DNA of 64,000 nt from Hyphomicrobiales bacterium (lineage in GTDB: Bacteria; Pseudomonadota; Alphaproteobacteria; Rhizobiales; Rhizobiaceae): contig UCJD01000007.1 in NCBI GenBank assembly GCA_900472605.1, positions 124,001 to 188,000 of the forward strand. The letters run 5' to 3'. Below the pieces are notes generated by a model, which was given only the letters and a program-made list of their open reading frames with translations, ran no database searches and was not told the origin of the DNA. Every line of letters starts with the position of its first letter. Position 1 is the first letter of the stretch. This document shows positions 37,800 through 47,016 of this stretch, piece by piece. Made by a program: the position numbers and the translations under genes.

Positions 37800-38402
37800 T
37801 TACTTCTTTTCAGCGTAAGCCTTGATGGCGGCGGCGACTTCGGCCTGCGCCTTTTCGGCGTTCTCGAAGCCGTTCAGCTCGACAACCTTGCGCTTGGCCG
37901 GAAGCTGCTTGTAGACGCGGAAGAAGGCCTGCAGACGCTCTTGCTCGATCTCCGGAAGATCGCTGATTTCCTTGATCTTGTCGTAGCTAGGATCGATGTC
38001 GCTGGCCGGAACGGCAACGATCTTGTCGTCCTTTTCGCCACCGTCGATCATGTTCAGCACGCCGATGGCACGAACCTTGATGATCGCGCCCGGAACGACC
38101 GGTTCGCGGGTGTAGACGAGCGCGTCGAGCGGATCGCCGTCACCGCCGAGCGAGCTGGTGATGGAGCCGTAGTTGGCAGGATAGATGACCGGCATCGACT
38201 GGAAGCGGTCCACGACGATGTGGCCGGTCTTGGCGTCGATTTCGTACTTGGTGAAGCTTCCCTGCGGAATCTCGATCGCCGTGAAGAACTCCTTGCTGTC
38301 ATCCTTCGGCTGCGGATAGTCGAGATAGGAAACATAGTCCGAAGCGGCAGCGACGCCGGCCGTGAGAAGAACGGCGGCGGCCGCGGAAATAATGGTCTTC
38401 AT
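37800..38402 (-). CDS. ppa: Exported family I inorganic pyrophosphatase
   Basis: Hydrolyses pyrophosphate to phosphate. The 200-residue protein contains the family I signature DGDPLDALV, upstream K in SFTKYEID, and DRF and YPANYG motifs around the active site. Unlike the usual cytoplasmic enzyme (about 175 residues), it begins with a classical signal peptide MKTIISAAAAVLLTAGVAAA with a cleavage site before SDYVSY, so it should work in the periplasm. ATG 38402 is preferred over 38417. The housekeeping cytoplasmic copy should be elsewhere in the genome. Confidence 0.9.
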   Translation of the reverse strand: MKTIISAAAAVLLTAGVAAASDYVSYLDYPQPKDDSKEFFTAIEIPQGSFTKYEIDAKTGHIVVDRFQSMPVIYPANYGSITSSLGGDGDPLDALVYTREPVVPGAIIKVRAIGVLNMIDGGEKDDKIVAVPASDIDPSYDKIKEISDLPEIEQERLQAFFRVYKQLPAKRKVVELNGFENAEKAQAEVAAAIKAYAEKK

Positions 38403-38533
38403 AAGAGATACCCCCAATTGGCATTGCGAAGAAACGCCCTCCGCCTATGGGGTTTGCATTACAGCGATGTGACATGTGCCGGGCGCTCGGAACCATCCAC
38501 ATGACAATCGCGTGAACGCCCGTAGCAACGCTC

Positions 38534-39445
38534 TTATGCGGCTGCGCGCTCGCGCTTCATCTCATGGCGCATGATGAACAGCGAGGCGCAAAGGATCAGG
38601 CCGGCGCCGAGCCACAGGTAGCCCGCCGGCGCATAGCCGAAGACCAGCCAGCCGGCGAGCACGTTGAGCGGCAGCTTCAGATCGTCGAAGGGCTGGACAT
38701 AGGCGGCATCAGCGGCACTGTAGGCCAGCGTCAGAAGATACTGGGCGATCGCCGTCAGCAGGCCGGCCGTGGCAAGCAGCATCAACACCGTGCCCGTCGG
38801 CATCGCGAAGCCGGCTGCAAGGGCGAGGCCGCCGTTGACGGGTGTGAGGAGCACAAGCAGCCAGACCGTGATCGTCTCCGGCTTCTCGATCCCGGTCAGG
38901 CTCTTGGTTATCAATGACGACGCGCCCCATAGCAGCGCCGACAGGATCGGCAACAACGCGGACCAGCTGAAGCTGTCCGACCATGGTTGCAGAATGATCA
39001 TCGCGCCGGCGAAGCCACAGGCCGTGGCACCCCAGCGGGCCGCACCGACCTGCTCGCCCAAGAACAGGCGTGCGCCGAGGATGATGAAAAAGGGCGAGGT
39101 CATGACCAGCGCGATCGCCTGCCAGATCGGCACGCTTGCAAGACCTGCGACCCAGGTCTGGACGCCGAGGGCGGCGAGAATGACGCGAATGACGTGGCGC
39201 CGGGGATACTGGGTGCGCATTGCGCCAAGGCCGGTCTTCCAGAGGAAGGGCAACGAGAAGACGAGCGCGAAGGCGTATTGCCAGAAAGCGACCGAGGCAG
39301 AGGGAACGGCCAGGGTCATCGTCAGCCATTGGGTGACGACATTTAGAATGGCAAAGGCGATCCCCGCAAGCACCATCCAGCTTGCGCCGGCAAGCGCACG
39401 CGATGCGGATATGGAAATCTGAGTAGTCTGATTCATGTCATTCAT
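38534..39445 (-). CDS. ribN: Riboflavin transporter RibN (EamA superfamily)
   Basis: A ten-helix drug/metabolite-type transporter of 303 residues with two EamA repeats (about 20-150 and 165-295). The substrate assignment rests on context: an FMN riboswitch lies directly upstream on the same strand, and RibN, first described in Rhizobium leguminosarum, is an EamA-family riboflavin importer with this arrangement. Two start codons are possible, 39445 and 39436 (MNQTTQ). No good ribosome site is visible before either, which fits riboswitch control of translation. Not clustered with biosynthesis genes. Confidence 0.85.
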   Translation of the reverse strand: MNDMNQTTQISISASRALAGASWMVLAGIAFAILNVVTQWLTMTLAVPSASVAFWQYAFALVFSLPFLWKTGLGAMRTQYPRRHVIRVILAALGVQTWVAGLASVPIWQAIALVMTSPFFIILGARLFLGEQVGAARWGATACGFAGAMIILQPWSDSFSWSALLPILSALLWGASSLITKSLTGIEKPETITVWLLVLLTPVNGGLALAAGFAMPTGTVLMLLATAGLLTAIAQYLLTLAYSAADAAYVQPFDDLKLPLNVLAGWLVFGYAPAGYLWLGAGLILCASLFIMRHEMKRERAAA

Positions 39446-39481
39446 CCGAACAAAAGGACCAACACAAATCAGGACGCATGA

Positions 39482-39519
39482 ACGCGGGTGCCGACGCGGC
39501 GGACCACCCCGCCCCGCGT
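39482..39519 (-). promoter_or_regulatory. Expression-platform hairpin of the ribN riboswitch
   Basis: On the minus strand, ACGCGGG and CCCGCGT (plus coordinates 39513-39519 and 39482-39488) can pair around a GC-rich loop between the aptamer and ribN. No T-run follows directly, so control may be at translation or by a weak terminator. Confidence 0.5.
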
Positions 39520-39528
39520 ACCCTGCTC

Positions 39529-39670
39529 ATTCTCTTTCATCCGGACTATGACCGTCGGCTCCGGAATTCAACCGAATCTGCTGACCCTTTCCACTTGGAG
39601 TGAAAAGGCGCTCGCGGGCTCAAACTTGCGCTCTTACCGCCGGTGGGGAATTGCGCCCCGCCCTGAGAAT
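39529..39670 (-). promoter_or_regulatory. FMN riboswitch (RFN element)
   Basis: The minus strand carries conserved blocks of the FMN aptamer in the right order: closing stem ATTCTC/GAGAAT (39665-39670 with 39529-39534), CAGGGCGGGGCGCAATTCCC, ACCGGCGGTAAG, AGCCCGCGAGC, GTCAGCAGATTCGGTTGAA, TTCCGGAGCCGAC and CATAGTCCGGATGAAAGAGA. It binds FMN and would repress the downstream ribN gene. Confidence 0.95.
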
Positions 39671-39721
39671 GATCCATGCGTAGTTCAAACCGGCGATCGC
39701 GGCAAGGCTCGGAAATGCGAA

Positions 39722-39747
39722 AAGGGTCCGGCTTTCGCCGAACCCTT
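39722..39747 (-). terminator. Intrinsic terminator after hup
   Basis: On the minus strand AAGGGTTCGGC, loop GAAA, GCCGGACCCTT (one mismatch in 11), followed by TTCGCATTT. It lies 49 bp after the HU stop and separates HU from the riboswitch-ribN unit. Confidence 0.7.
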
Positions 39748-39796
39748 CGAATACTTGCGCTGCCGGTCTCGTCGTCCGGCGACGAAGCAAATCCAA

Positions 39797-40072
39797 TCAG
39801 CCGTTGACGGCTTCCTTCAGGCCCTTGCCGGGCGTGAACTTCGGCACGTTACGAGCCGGAATGTCGACTTCAGCGCCGGTCGACGGATTGCGGCCCTTGG
39901 TGGCAGCGCGATGGGAAACGGTGAAGCTACCGAAACCAGCGAGGCGAACGTCGCCCTTGCCCTTGAGTTCAGCCTGGACAACTTCGAAAACAGCATCGAC
40001 GGCCGAAGCGGCATCGGTCTTCGAGAGTCCTGCCTTTTCGGCAACTGCGGACACGAGTTCATTCTTGTTCAT
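39797..40072 (-). CDS. hup: DNA-binding protein HU
   Basis: A histone-like nucleoid protein, 91 residues, acting as a dimer that bends DNA. The signature GFGSFTVSHRAATKGRNPSTG and the proline-bearing arm region (DIPARNVPKFTPGKGLKEAV) are complete. ATG 40072 (MNKNELVSAVAEKAG) is preceded by GGGGTGG; the frame opens earlier at 40204 over the lon terminator, which is not coding. It follows lon, as in many proteobacteria. Confidence 0.97.
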   Translation of the reverse strand: MNKNELVSAVAEKAGLSKTDAASAVDAVFEVVQAELKGKGDVRLAGFGSFTVSHRAATKGRNPSTGAEVDIPARNVPKFTPGKGLKEAVNG

Positions 40073-40203
40073 GTTTCCACCCCTTTCAAATGGTTCGAAA
40101 CGACTCAAATCTATAGCCGGGCACGGAATATGGTGCATCAGGCCCGCCGCACCCCAAAGAGCCTGCAAATAAAGGAAAAGCAAGCGTCTCCGCGCGGTTT
40201 TCA

Positions 40204-40235
40204 CAAAAAAAGGCTGGCAAAAATGCCAGCCTTTT
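40204..40235 (-). terminator. Intrinsic terminator after lon
   Basis: Arms AAAAGGCTGGCA and TGCCAGCCTTTT (40208-40219, 40224-40235) with a 4-nt loop, followed on the minus strand by a run of T residues. It lies 42 bp after the lon stop and before the HU promoter. Confidence 0.88.
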
Positions 40236-40277
40236 CAGGGTTTTTAAGCAATAGGGCACGAATGTGGCAAACAAGGC

Positions 40278-42692
40278 TCAATGAGCGATTGATGTGCCAC
40301 TTTCGTCGATACCCTCGACCGTTGCGATAACCGGCGTTTCCACCGTGCCATCCCACTCGATCGCTTCCGGTCTGCGGACCAGAGCATGCTTGATCACCTC
40401 GCCCATGCGGGACACAGGGATGATCTCCATATTGTTCTTCACGTTATCCGGAATCTCCGCCAAATCCTTGGCGTTTTCTTCCGGGATCAGAACCGTCTTG
40501 ATGCCGCCGCGTAGTGCGGCGAGCAGCTTTTCCTTCAATCCGCCGATCGGCAGGACGCGACCACGAAGCGTGATCTCGCCCGTCATCGCCACGTCCTTGC
40601 GGACCGGGATGCCGGTCATGATCGAGACGATCGCCGTCGCCATGCCGACGCCGGCCGACGGACCATCCTTCGGCGTAGCGCCTTCCGGCACGTGGACGTG
40701 AATGTCCGACTTGTCGAAGCGCGGCGGCTCGATGCCGAAATCGACAGCACGCGAACGGACATAGGATGCCGCCGCCGAAATCGATTCCTTCATCACGTCC
40801 TTCAGGTTGCCGGTAACGGTCATCCGACCCTTGCCCGGCATCATGACGCCTTCGATCGTCAGCAGTTCGCCACCGACCTCGGTCCAGGCCAGACCGGTGA
40901 CGACACCGACCTGATCTTCGCCTTCGGCTTCGCCGTGACGGAAGCGCGGAACACCGAGGTAATCCGAAATGTTGGCAGCAGTGACCGCCACCGACTTCGT
41001 CTTGCCCTTGATGATCTCCGTGACCGCCTTGCGGGCGAGCTTCATCAGTTCACGTTCGAAGCTACGGACACCGGCTTCGCGGGTGTACTGCTGGCTGATC
41101 GCCATCAGGGCGTCGTCGCTGACCGAGAATTCATTCGGCTGCAACGCATGTTCCTTGATGGCCTTCGGCAGCAGGTGCCGCTTGGCGATCTCGCGCTTCT
41201 CGTCCTCGGTGTAGCCGGCGATACGGATGACTTCCATGCGGTCCATCAAGGGTGCCGGAATGTTCAGCGTGTTCGCCGTCGTGATGAACATCACGTCCGA
41301 CAGATCGTATTCGACCTCAAGATAGTGGTCCATGAAGGTCGAGTTCTGTGCCGGATCCAGCACCTCGAGCAGAGCCGACGACGGGTCGCCGCGGAAGTCC
41401 TGGCCCATCTTGTCGATTTCATCGAGCAGGAAGAGCGGGTTGGACTTCTTCGCCTTCTTCATCGACTGGATGACCTTGCCGGGCATCGAACCGATGTAGG
41501 TGCGGCGGTGACCGCGGATTTCGGCTTCGTCACGAACGCCACCGAGCGCCATGCGGACATACTCACGGCCGGTCGCCTTGGCGATCGACTGGGCGAGTGA
41601 GGTCTTGCCGACACCAGGAGGGCCGACGAGGCACAGGATCGGGCCCTTGATCTTGGTCGCACGGGCCTGGACCGCGAGATACTCGACGATACGCTCCTTG
41701 ACCTTGTCGAGACCGAAGTGATCGGCTTCGAGGATCTTTTCGGCGTTGTTGAGATCCGTCTTGATCTTCGACTTCTTCGACCACGGAATACCGAGCAGCC
41801 AATCGAGATAGTTGCGCACGACCGTGGCTTCCGCCGACATCGGGCTCATCTGACGCAGCTTCTTCAGCTCGGCATCGGCCTTCTCGCGACCTTCCTTGGA
41901 GAGCTTGGTCTTGGAGATGCGCTCTTCCAGTTCGGCCATCTCGTCGCGGCCTTCCTCGCCGTCGCCGAGCTCCTTCTGGATCGCCTTCATCTGCTCATTC
42001 AGGTAGTATTCGCGCTGGGTCTTCTCCATCTGGCGCTTGACGCGCGAGCGGATGCGCTTCTCGACCTGAAGGACCGAGATTTCACCTTCCATGAAGCCGA
42101 GCGCCTTTTCGAGGCGAGCCTTGACGCTGGTGGTTTCCAGCATCTCCTGCTTCTCGGTTATCTTGATCGACAGGTGCGAGGCGACCGTATCGGCTAGCTT
42201 CGAGTAATCGTCGATCTGGCTGGCGGCGCCAACGACCTCGGGCGAAATCTTCTTGTTGAGCTTCACATAGCTCTCGAATTCGGACACGACCGAGCGGCTC
42301 AGCGCTTCCAGTTCGACCGGATCGTCGTGCGGCTCTTCGAGCACGTGACCGAGGGCTTCATAGAAATCCTCGCGGTCGGTGTAAGCGTCGATTTCGGCAC
42401 GCGCGCGGCCTTCGACAAGAACCTTGACGGTCCCGTCGGGAAGCTTCAGCAGCTGCAGAACATTGGCGACGGTGCCGACATTGTGGATGGCGGACGGTTC
42501 GGGATCATCGTCGCTGGCATTGATCTGCGTGACGAGCATGATCTGCTTGTCCGAGCCCATGACTTCTTCGAGCGCGCGGATCGATTTCTCGCGGCCCACG
42601 AAGAGAGGTACGATCATGTGCGGAAAGACCACGATGTCGCGCAGGGGCAATACTGGATAAGCGGTGCTCGCAACTGACGTTTTCTTCGTCAT
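40278..42692 (-). CDS. lon: ATP-dependent protease Lon
   Basis: A cytoplasmic AAA+ serine protease degrading misfolded and regulatory proteins, 804 residues. There is an N-terminal LON substrate domain ([23 protein letters not shown]), a coiled middle part, Walker [13 protein letters not shown] (about residue 355), Walker [11 protein letters not shown], and the protease domain with catalytic serine in [14 protein letters not shown] and lysine in [10 protein letters not shown]. It starts after GAAAGGAAA and ends before its own terminator. It is next to clpX and clpP, forming a proteolysis block. Confidence 0.97.
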   Translation of the reverse strand: MTKKTSVASTAYPVLPLRDIVVFPHMIVPLFVGREKSIRALEEVMGSDKQIMLVTQINASDDDPEPSAIHNVGTVANVLQLLKLPDGTVKVLVEGRARAEIDAYTDREDFYEALGHVLEEPHDDPVELEALSRSVVSEFESYVKLNKKISPEVVGAASQIDDYSKLADTVASHLSIKITEKQEMLETTSVKARLEKALGFMEGEISVLQVEKRIRSRVKRQMEKTQREYYLNEQMKAIQKELGDGEEGRDEMAELEERISKTKLSKEGREKADAELKKLRQMSPMSAEATVVRNYLDWLLGIPWSKKSKIKTDLNNAEKILEADHFGLDKVKERIVEYLAVQARATKIKGPILCLVGPPGVGKTSLAQSIAKATGREYVRMALGGVRDEAEIRGHRRTYIGSMPGKVIQSMKKAKKSNPLFLLDEIDKMGQDFRGDPSSALLEVLDPAQNSTFMDHYLEVEYDLSDVMFITTANTLNIPAPLMDRMEVIRIAGYTEDEKREIAKRHLLPKAIKEHALQPNEFSVSDDALMAISQQYTREAGVRSFERELMKLARKAVTEIIKGKTKSVAVTAANISDYLGVPRFRHGEAEGEDQVGVVTGLAWTEVGGELLTIEGVMMPGKGRMTVTGNLKDVMKESISAAASYVRSRAVDFGIEPPRFDKSDIHVHVPEGATPKDGPSAGVGMATAIVSIMTGIPVRKDVAMTGEITLRGRVLPIGGLKEKLLAALRGGIKTVLIPEENAKDLAEIPDNVKNNMEIIPVSRMGEVIKHALVRRPEAIEWDGTVETPVIATVEGIDESGTSIAH

Positions 42693-43053
42693 TTTATTTC
42701 CTTTCCATCGTCCCGTTGCCGGGCTCTTCTGGCGCGACCGTTTGGGACCGGCCGCACTCTCACTTGGATTAACAAGTGGAGGTTCTGACTATGCTTTTCA
42801 AGCTGCCACATGGCCCGTGTCCGCTTGGACATGACAGCTATGCTACAACGGAACACCTTACTATGTCGCGCCTAGCTGGACCGGCGCTGACCATTTCCGA
42901 ACCGGCTAAAATACAACGCCGAAACACACCAACGGAATCATTGCATAATTGCCAAGGGCGGATGAATTCGCAACGGCAACGACGGTGGTTTCGGGCGTCA
43001 TCAGCAAGTTTTATCGGCATTTGCAGGTGCCGTGAACGGTTTTTCAAATAGAA
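42693..43053. other. Intergenic region between clpX and lon
   Basis: No credible gene. It holds the lon leader and promoter (minus strand) and a small perfect inverted repeat CACTTG-GATTAA-CAAGTG at 42761-42778, about 70 bp before lon, which could be an operator. A plus-strand frame of 91 codons (42776-43051) has no ribosome site or recognisable product. Confidence 0.5.
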
Positions 43054-43079
43054 AGGGGCCTGCCAACGGCAAGCCCCTA
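43054..43079 (-). terminator. Intrinsic terminator after clpX
   Basis: AGGGGC-TTGCC and GGCAG-GCCCCT on the minus strand pair with one mismatch and a 3-nt loop, then TTTCTATTT. It lies about 30 bp after the clpX stop. Confidence 0.7.
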
Positions 43080-43107
43080 AAATTCACGGTTCGTATCGCG
43101 CTGATAC

Positions 43108-44385
43108 TTAGGCCGAGGCGTTGGCCTTTTCTTCCTGTCGATCCGCGTAGATGTAGAGCGGACGCGAGGAGCCGCGGACGACTTCGTCGGAGATGACGAC
43201 TTCGCGTACGCCTTCGAGCGTCGGTAGTTCGAACATCGTGTCGAGCAGGATCTTTTCCATGATCGAACGAAGGCCGCGGGCACCGGTCTTGCGGGTGATC
43301 GCCTTGCGGGCGATTTCGCGAAGGGCGTCCTCGTGGAAGGTCAACTCGACGTCTTCCATCTCGAACAGGCGCTGGTACTGCTTGACGAGCGCGTTCTTCG
43401 GCTCCGACAGGATCTGGATCAGGGCGTCCGCATCGAGATCTTCGAGCGTCGCCAGAACCGGCAGACGACCGATGAACTCGGGGATCAGGCCGAACTTGAC
43501 GAGATCTTCCGGCTCGAGTTCGCGCAGCACTTCGCCGACGCGACGGTCATCAGGAGCGGCAACGCTTGCACCGAAGCCGATCGAGGTCTTTTCGCCACGC
43601 GCCGAGATGATCTTGTCGAGACCGGCGAAGGCGCCACCGCAGATGAACAGGATGTTCGTGGTGTCGACCTGCAGGAATTCCTGCTGCGGATGCTTGCGGC
43701 CGCCCTGCGGAGGAACGGAAGCAACCGTGCCTTCCATGATCTTCAGAAGCGCCTGCTGCACGCCCTCGCCCGACACGTCGCGGGTGATGGACGGGTTGTC
43801 GGACTTGCGCGAGATCTTGTCGACTTCGTCGATGTAGACGATGCCGCGCTGCGCGCGCTCGACGTTGTAATCGGCCGACTGCAGAAGCTTCAGGATGATG
43901 TTTTCGACGTCTTCACCGACATAGCCGGCTTCGGTCAGCGTCGTGGCATCGGCCATCGTGAAGGGAACGTCGATGATGCGGGCGAGCGTCTGGGCAAGAT
44001 AGGTCTTGCCGCAACCGGTCGGGCCGACCAGCATGATGTTCGACTTCGCAAGCTCGATTTCGCCGTTCTTCGTGGCGTGCGCGAGACGCTTGTAATGGTT
44101 GTGAACGGCAACGGACAGGATCTTTTTCGCCTGACGCTGGCCGATGACGTATTCGTCGAGGACCTTGATGATGTCCTGGGGCGTGGGAACGCCATCACGG
44201 GACTTGACCATCGAGGATTTATTTTCCTCGCGGATGATATCCATGCACAATTCGACGCATTCATCGCAGATGAAAACTGTCGGTCCGGCAATCAACTTGC
44301 GGACTTCGTGCTGGCTCTTTCCGCAGAAGGAGCAGTACAGGGTGTTCTTAGAGTCGCCGCCGTTGCTGCCGCTGACTTTGCTCAT
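43108..44385 (-). CDS. clpX: ATP-dependent Clp protease ATP-binding subunit ClpX
   Basis: The unfoldase partner of ClpP, 425 residues; in alphaproteobacteria it degrades CtrA and other cell-cycle proteins. The N-terminal zinc domain has CSFCGKSQ and CDECVELC (four cysteines), Walker [13 protein letters not shown], Walker [11 protein letters not shown], and pore and sensor motifs in order. Length and sequence are standard. It lies 283 bp downstream of clpP, with its own leader. Confidence 0.97.
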   Translation of the reverse strand: MSKVSGSNGGDSKNTLYCSFCGKSQHEVRKLIAGPTVFICDECVELCMDIIREENKSSMVKSRDGVPTPQDIIKVLDEYVIGQRQAKKILSVAVHNHYKRLAHATKNGEIELAKSNIMLVGPTGCGKTYLAQTLARIIDVPFTMADATTLTEAGYVGEDVENIILKLLQSADYNVERAQRGIVYIDEVDKISRKSDNPSITRDVSGEGVQQALLKIMEGTVASVPPQGGRKHPQQEFLQVDTTNILFICGGAFAGLDKIISARGEKTSIGFGASVAAPDDRRVGEVLRELEPEDLVKFGLIPEFIGRLPVLATLEDLDADALIQILSEPKNALVKQYQRLFEMEDVELTFHEDALREIARKAITRKTGARGLRSIMEKILLDTMFELPTLEGVREVVISDEVVRGSSRPLYIYADRQEEKANASA

Positions 44386-44548
44386 ATCACTTTCCTTCCA
44401 GCACGCCGCATTTCAAGGTGAAAGTGCGGTCAACTCATTGGCCTGCCCCGACTTGGAGCTACAGCCGGCCAAGGCCGTCAAGGGGTACGAACCGGGTCCA
44501 GACTAGGCCGTCTTGGCCCCGGCGGCAACGAACTCCCCTTCGAAGCCA

Positions 44549-44580
44549 AATGCTATGTCATAAAAATTCAACATAGCATT
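44549..44580. repeat. Perfect inverted repeat between clpP and clpX
   Basis: AATGCTATGT (44549-44558) and ACATAGCATT (44571-44580) are perfectly complementary with a 12-nt AT-rich spacer. No T-run follows on the minus strand. It lies 88 bp after clpP and 163 bp before clpX; it could be an operator or a transcript hairpin. Confidence 0.5.
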
Positions 44581-44668
44581 AATACTTGAGAATGGTTCAC
44601 CCGCCACTCGGTTTATTCCCTAGTTCGATCACAAATGAGATAGAACTGTGGCGGGGAAAACACCATCC

Positions 44669-45307
44669 CTAGTTCTGACTAGGCGTATCGCCTTCGATCT
44701 CGACACGAGACGTCAGGACCTTGTCGATCACGCCCCAGTCCTTGGCTTCCGCCGCGTCCATGAAATGGTCACGGTCGAGCGTCTTTTCAACTTCCTCGTA
44801 GGTGCGGCCCGTGTGCTTGACGTACACTTCGTTCAGGCGGCGCTTCATTTTGAGAATGTCGCGTGCGTGACGTTCGATGTCCGAAGCCTGGCCCGAGAAT
44901 CCGCCCGACGGCTGGTGAACCATGATGCGCGAGTTCGGCGTGGCGAAGCGCATGTCCTTGTCGCCGGCTGCGAGAAGCAGCGAGCCCATGGATGCGGCCT
45001 GGCCGATGCACAGCGTCGATACGGCAGGCTTGATGAACTGCATCGTATCATAGATCGCCATGCCCGCGGTGACGACGCCGCCCGGCGAATTGATGTAGAG
45101 CGCGATTTCCTTCTTGGGGTTCTCGGCTTCGAGGAAAAGCAGCTGGGCGCAGACGAGCGTCGCCATGTGATCCTCGACCGGACCCGTAAGGAAAATGATG
45201 CGTTCCTTGAGCAGGCGCGAATAAATGTCGTAGGAGCGTTCACCGCGATTGGTCTGTTCCACAACCATCGGCACGAGGGCCATAGCGGTATCGACTGGGT
45301 TTCTCAT
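44669..45307 (-). CDS. clpP: ATP-dependent Clp protease proteolytic subunit ClpP
   Basis: A serine peptidase forming a double heptamer ring, 212 residues. Catalytic serine is in [11 protein letters not shown] and histidine in [10 protein letters not shown], with the aspartate in the C-terminal handle region. It starts [22 protein letters not shown], with a short propeptide likely removed. ATG 45307 is preceded by AAGGA. It is the upstream partner of clpX. Confidence 0.97.
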   Translation of the reverse strand: MRNPVDTAMALVPMVVEQTNRGERSYDIYSRLLKERIIFLTGPVEDHMATLVCAQLLFLEAENPKKEIALYINSPGGVVTAGMAIYDTMQFIKPAVSTLCIGQAASMGSLLLAAGDKDMRFATPNSRIMVHQPSGGFSGQASDIERHARDILKMKRRLNEVYVKHTGRTYEEVEKTLDRDHFMDAAEAKDWGVIDKVLTSRVEIEGDTPSQN

Positions 45308-45357
45308 GTGCGTCCTTTGTCAACGTCTTTCCGGCCCGACGCCGGGAATCAAAGAAA

Positions 45358-45549
45358 ATGCCTTATCCCTACATAGAACTTCCCTACCCTTCTCTTCAAG
45401 ACGCGCCTTGGGATAACGTTAAGACGGAGGGAAACCATGCCTGTTTTGATGAGCCTTCTGTAGGGAGATTCTTCGAAACCGTCATTAACGGCGCGCGGCC
45501 ATACTCCCGGCTCACAGATTTTCTCTTCGGCAAGATGAAGAAATTCTGA
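45358..45549 (+). CDS. Doubtful 63-residue open frame upstream of the diguanylate cyclase
   Basis: An ATG-initiated frame starting MPYPYIELPYP and ending DFLFGKMKKF. The second half has codon third positions like a real gene, the first half does not, and no ribosome site precedes the start. Within it, a strong ribosome site GGAGGGAAACC precedes an 8-codon frame in another phase. It is divergent from clpP. I do not recognise the product and it may not be a gene. Confidence 0.25.
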   Translation: MPYPYIELPYPSLQDAPWDNVKTEGNHACFDEPSVGRFFETVINGARPYSRLTDFLFGKMKKF

Positions 45550-45692
45550 ATTCGCCCAGCATGGAGCGCCGGTCATTTACCTCGTGGAAAGCCTATCGCC
45601 AGATAACAGACAGCGCCTGCGGGCTGCCGCTCCGCGATTAAGAAAGTCGCCAGCTTATTTAGCGAGGATGCGGCCATACAAGGGGTATTGCC

Positions 45693-46946
45693 GTGTTCAA
45701 TGTTACGACGGGACTGGCCATTTGGTGCTCCGAGGCTATGACGCTCGCGCTGGTCGCGTTCATTGCCTGGCGCCACAATGTCCGAGATAAAACTTATTTC
45801 TATTGGGGCTGGGGATTCATGCTCAGCGGCATCGGATTTGCACTGGTCGCATTGCGCGGCCACGTTCCGAGCTATCTGTCCGTAGAGGCGGGCAATACGA
45901 TCGCGCTCCTCGGCCAGAGCGCCTGGGTGGCGGGATATCTGGCGCTTGACCGGCGCAAGATCGAATGGTGGGTGCTCTTGCCGCCGGTCGTCTGGCTGGC
46001 AGGTGTGTTCCTACCGTGGGTGCACGACGATTACCCGAACCGGGTCGCCCTCTACAATCTCGCTTCGGCAACGGGCGCAACGGCGCTGACCATGGCCGTC
46101 AGCTCGCCCGGCCTTAATCGAGAGTCGGCGCGCGCCAAGCTCGCAGTCATGTTCATTCTGCAGGCCTGCGTCTGCTTCACGGCCGCCGGCGCCATCGCGG
46201 TGCTGTCGCCCGGTGACATCGAAGCAGCCAACATCGCGGGCCTGGCGGCAATGGGTACCGCGCTGATGCTGACACTCGCCTGCGCGCTGACCGTTCGCCT
46301 CATCATGGAGCGCTCGGAGCAGAAATTGCGTATTCTCAGCCTCACAGACACGCTGACCGGTGTCCTCAATCGCCGCGGCCTGTTTGCGCAGTTCACGCGC
46401 ATCCAGACGAAGGCGTTCGACGAAAACCGGCAAGTCGCCGTTCTTCTGTTCGATCTCGACAATTTCAAGCGGATCAACGATCGCTTCGGCCATCAGGGCG
46501 GCGACGCCGTGCTGACGGTCTTTGCCCGCATGGCGCAGCAATTCACCCCTGCAGGCGTGTTCGGCCGCATGGGCGGCGAGGAGTTCGCGGCCTTCGCGAG
46601 CGTTTCCGACCAGACAGAGGCCGAAGCGCTGGCCGAAACCATTCGGACCGAGTTCTGCCGAGTGCCCGTCAGCACCGGCGACGCCATCATTCCGGCCACC
46701 GTCAGCATCGGCGTGGCCCTTGCCTCGCCGATAGAGGCCAATATGGACAAGCTTGTATCGGCAGCGGACCGCGCGCTCTACGCAGCGAAGGCCGCCGGTC
46801 GCAACTGCACCGTGACCTTCGGCGAGGTCGAGGCGGCAGCGCCCCCACCGCCGGAAGAAAAACCGGATCACACGACAGGCGAGCTCGTGCCGACGCTCGA
46901 CGACCAGATCCATGCGCTGCGTCGGGTCGGTTCACTTGGACGCTGA
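45693..46946 (+). CDS. Membrane-bound diguanylate cyclase
   Basis: A predicted inner-membrane enzyme making cyclic di-GMP, 417 residues. Seven hydrophobic helices span about residues 5-215, followed by a short coiled linker and a GGDEF domain (about 225-380) with LTGVLNRRGL, LFDLDNFKRIND and active-site GGEEF. The RxxD inhibition site expected five residues before GGEEF is replaced by TPAG, so product feedback is probably absent, in contrast to PleD in this window. The tail is proline-rich and acidic. The start is a GTG at 45693 with AAGGGG upstream. The ligand sensed by the membrane part is unknown. Confidence 0.88.
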   Translation: MFNVTTGLAIWCSEAMTLALVAFIAWRHNVRDKTYFYWGWGFMLSGIGFALVALRGHVPSYLSVEAGNTIALLGQSAWVAGYLALDRRKIEWWVLLPPVVWLAGVFLPWVHDDYPNRVALYNLASATGATALTMAVSSPGLNRESARAKLAVMFILQACVCFTAAGAIAVLSPGDIEAANIAGLAAMGTALMLTLACALTVRLIMERSEQKLRILSLTDTLTGVLNRRGLFAQFTRIQTKAFDENRQVAVLLFDLDNFKRINDRFGHQGGDAVLTVFARMAQQFTPAGVFGRMGGEEFAAFASVSDQTEAEALAETIRTEFCRVPVSTGDAIIPATVSIGVALASPIEANMDKLVSAADRALYAAKAAGRNCTVTFGEVEAAAPPPPEEKPDHTTGELVPTLDDQIHALRRVGSLGR

Positions 46947-47016
46947 CAATAGGTTGTGCTGTGCTCATAGGTTGTCCTCTCTTTTCGAGAGCGGGCAAAT
47001 CCGCTAAGCCACGGGC

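Noticed and set aside
42776-43051. 91-codon plus-strand frame between clpX and lon
   Set aside because: Overlaps the lon promoter region, has no family features and lacks a ribosome site.
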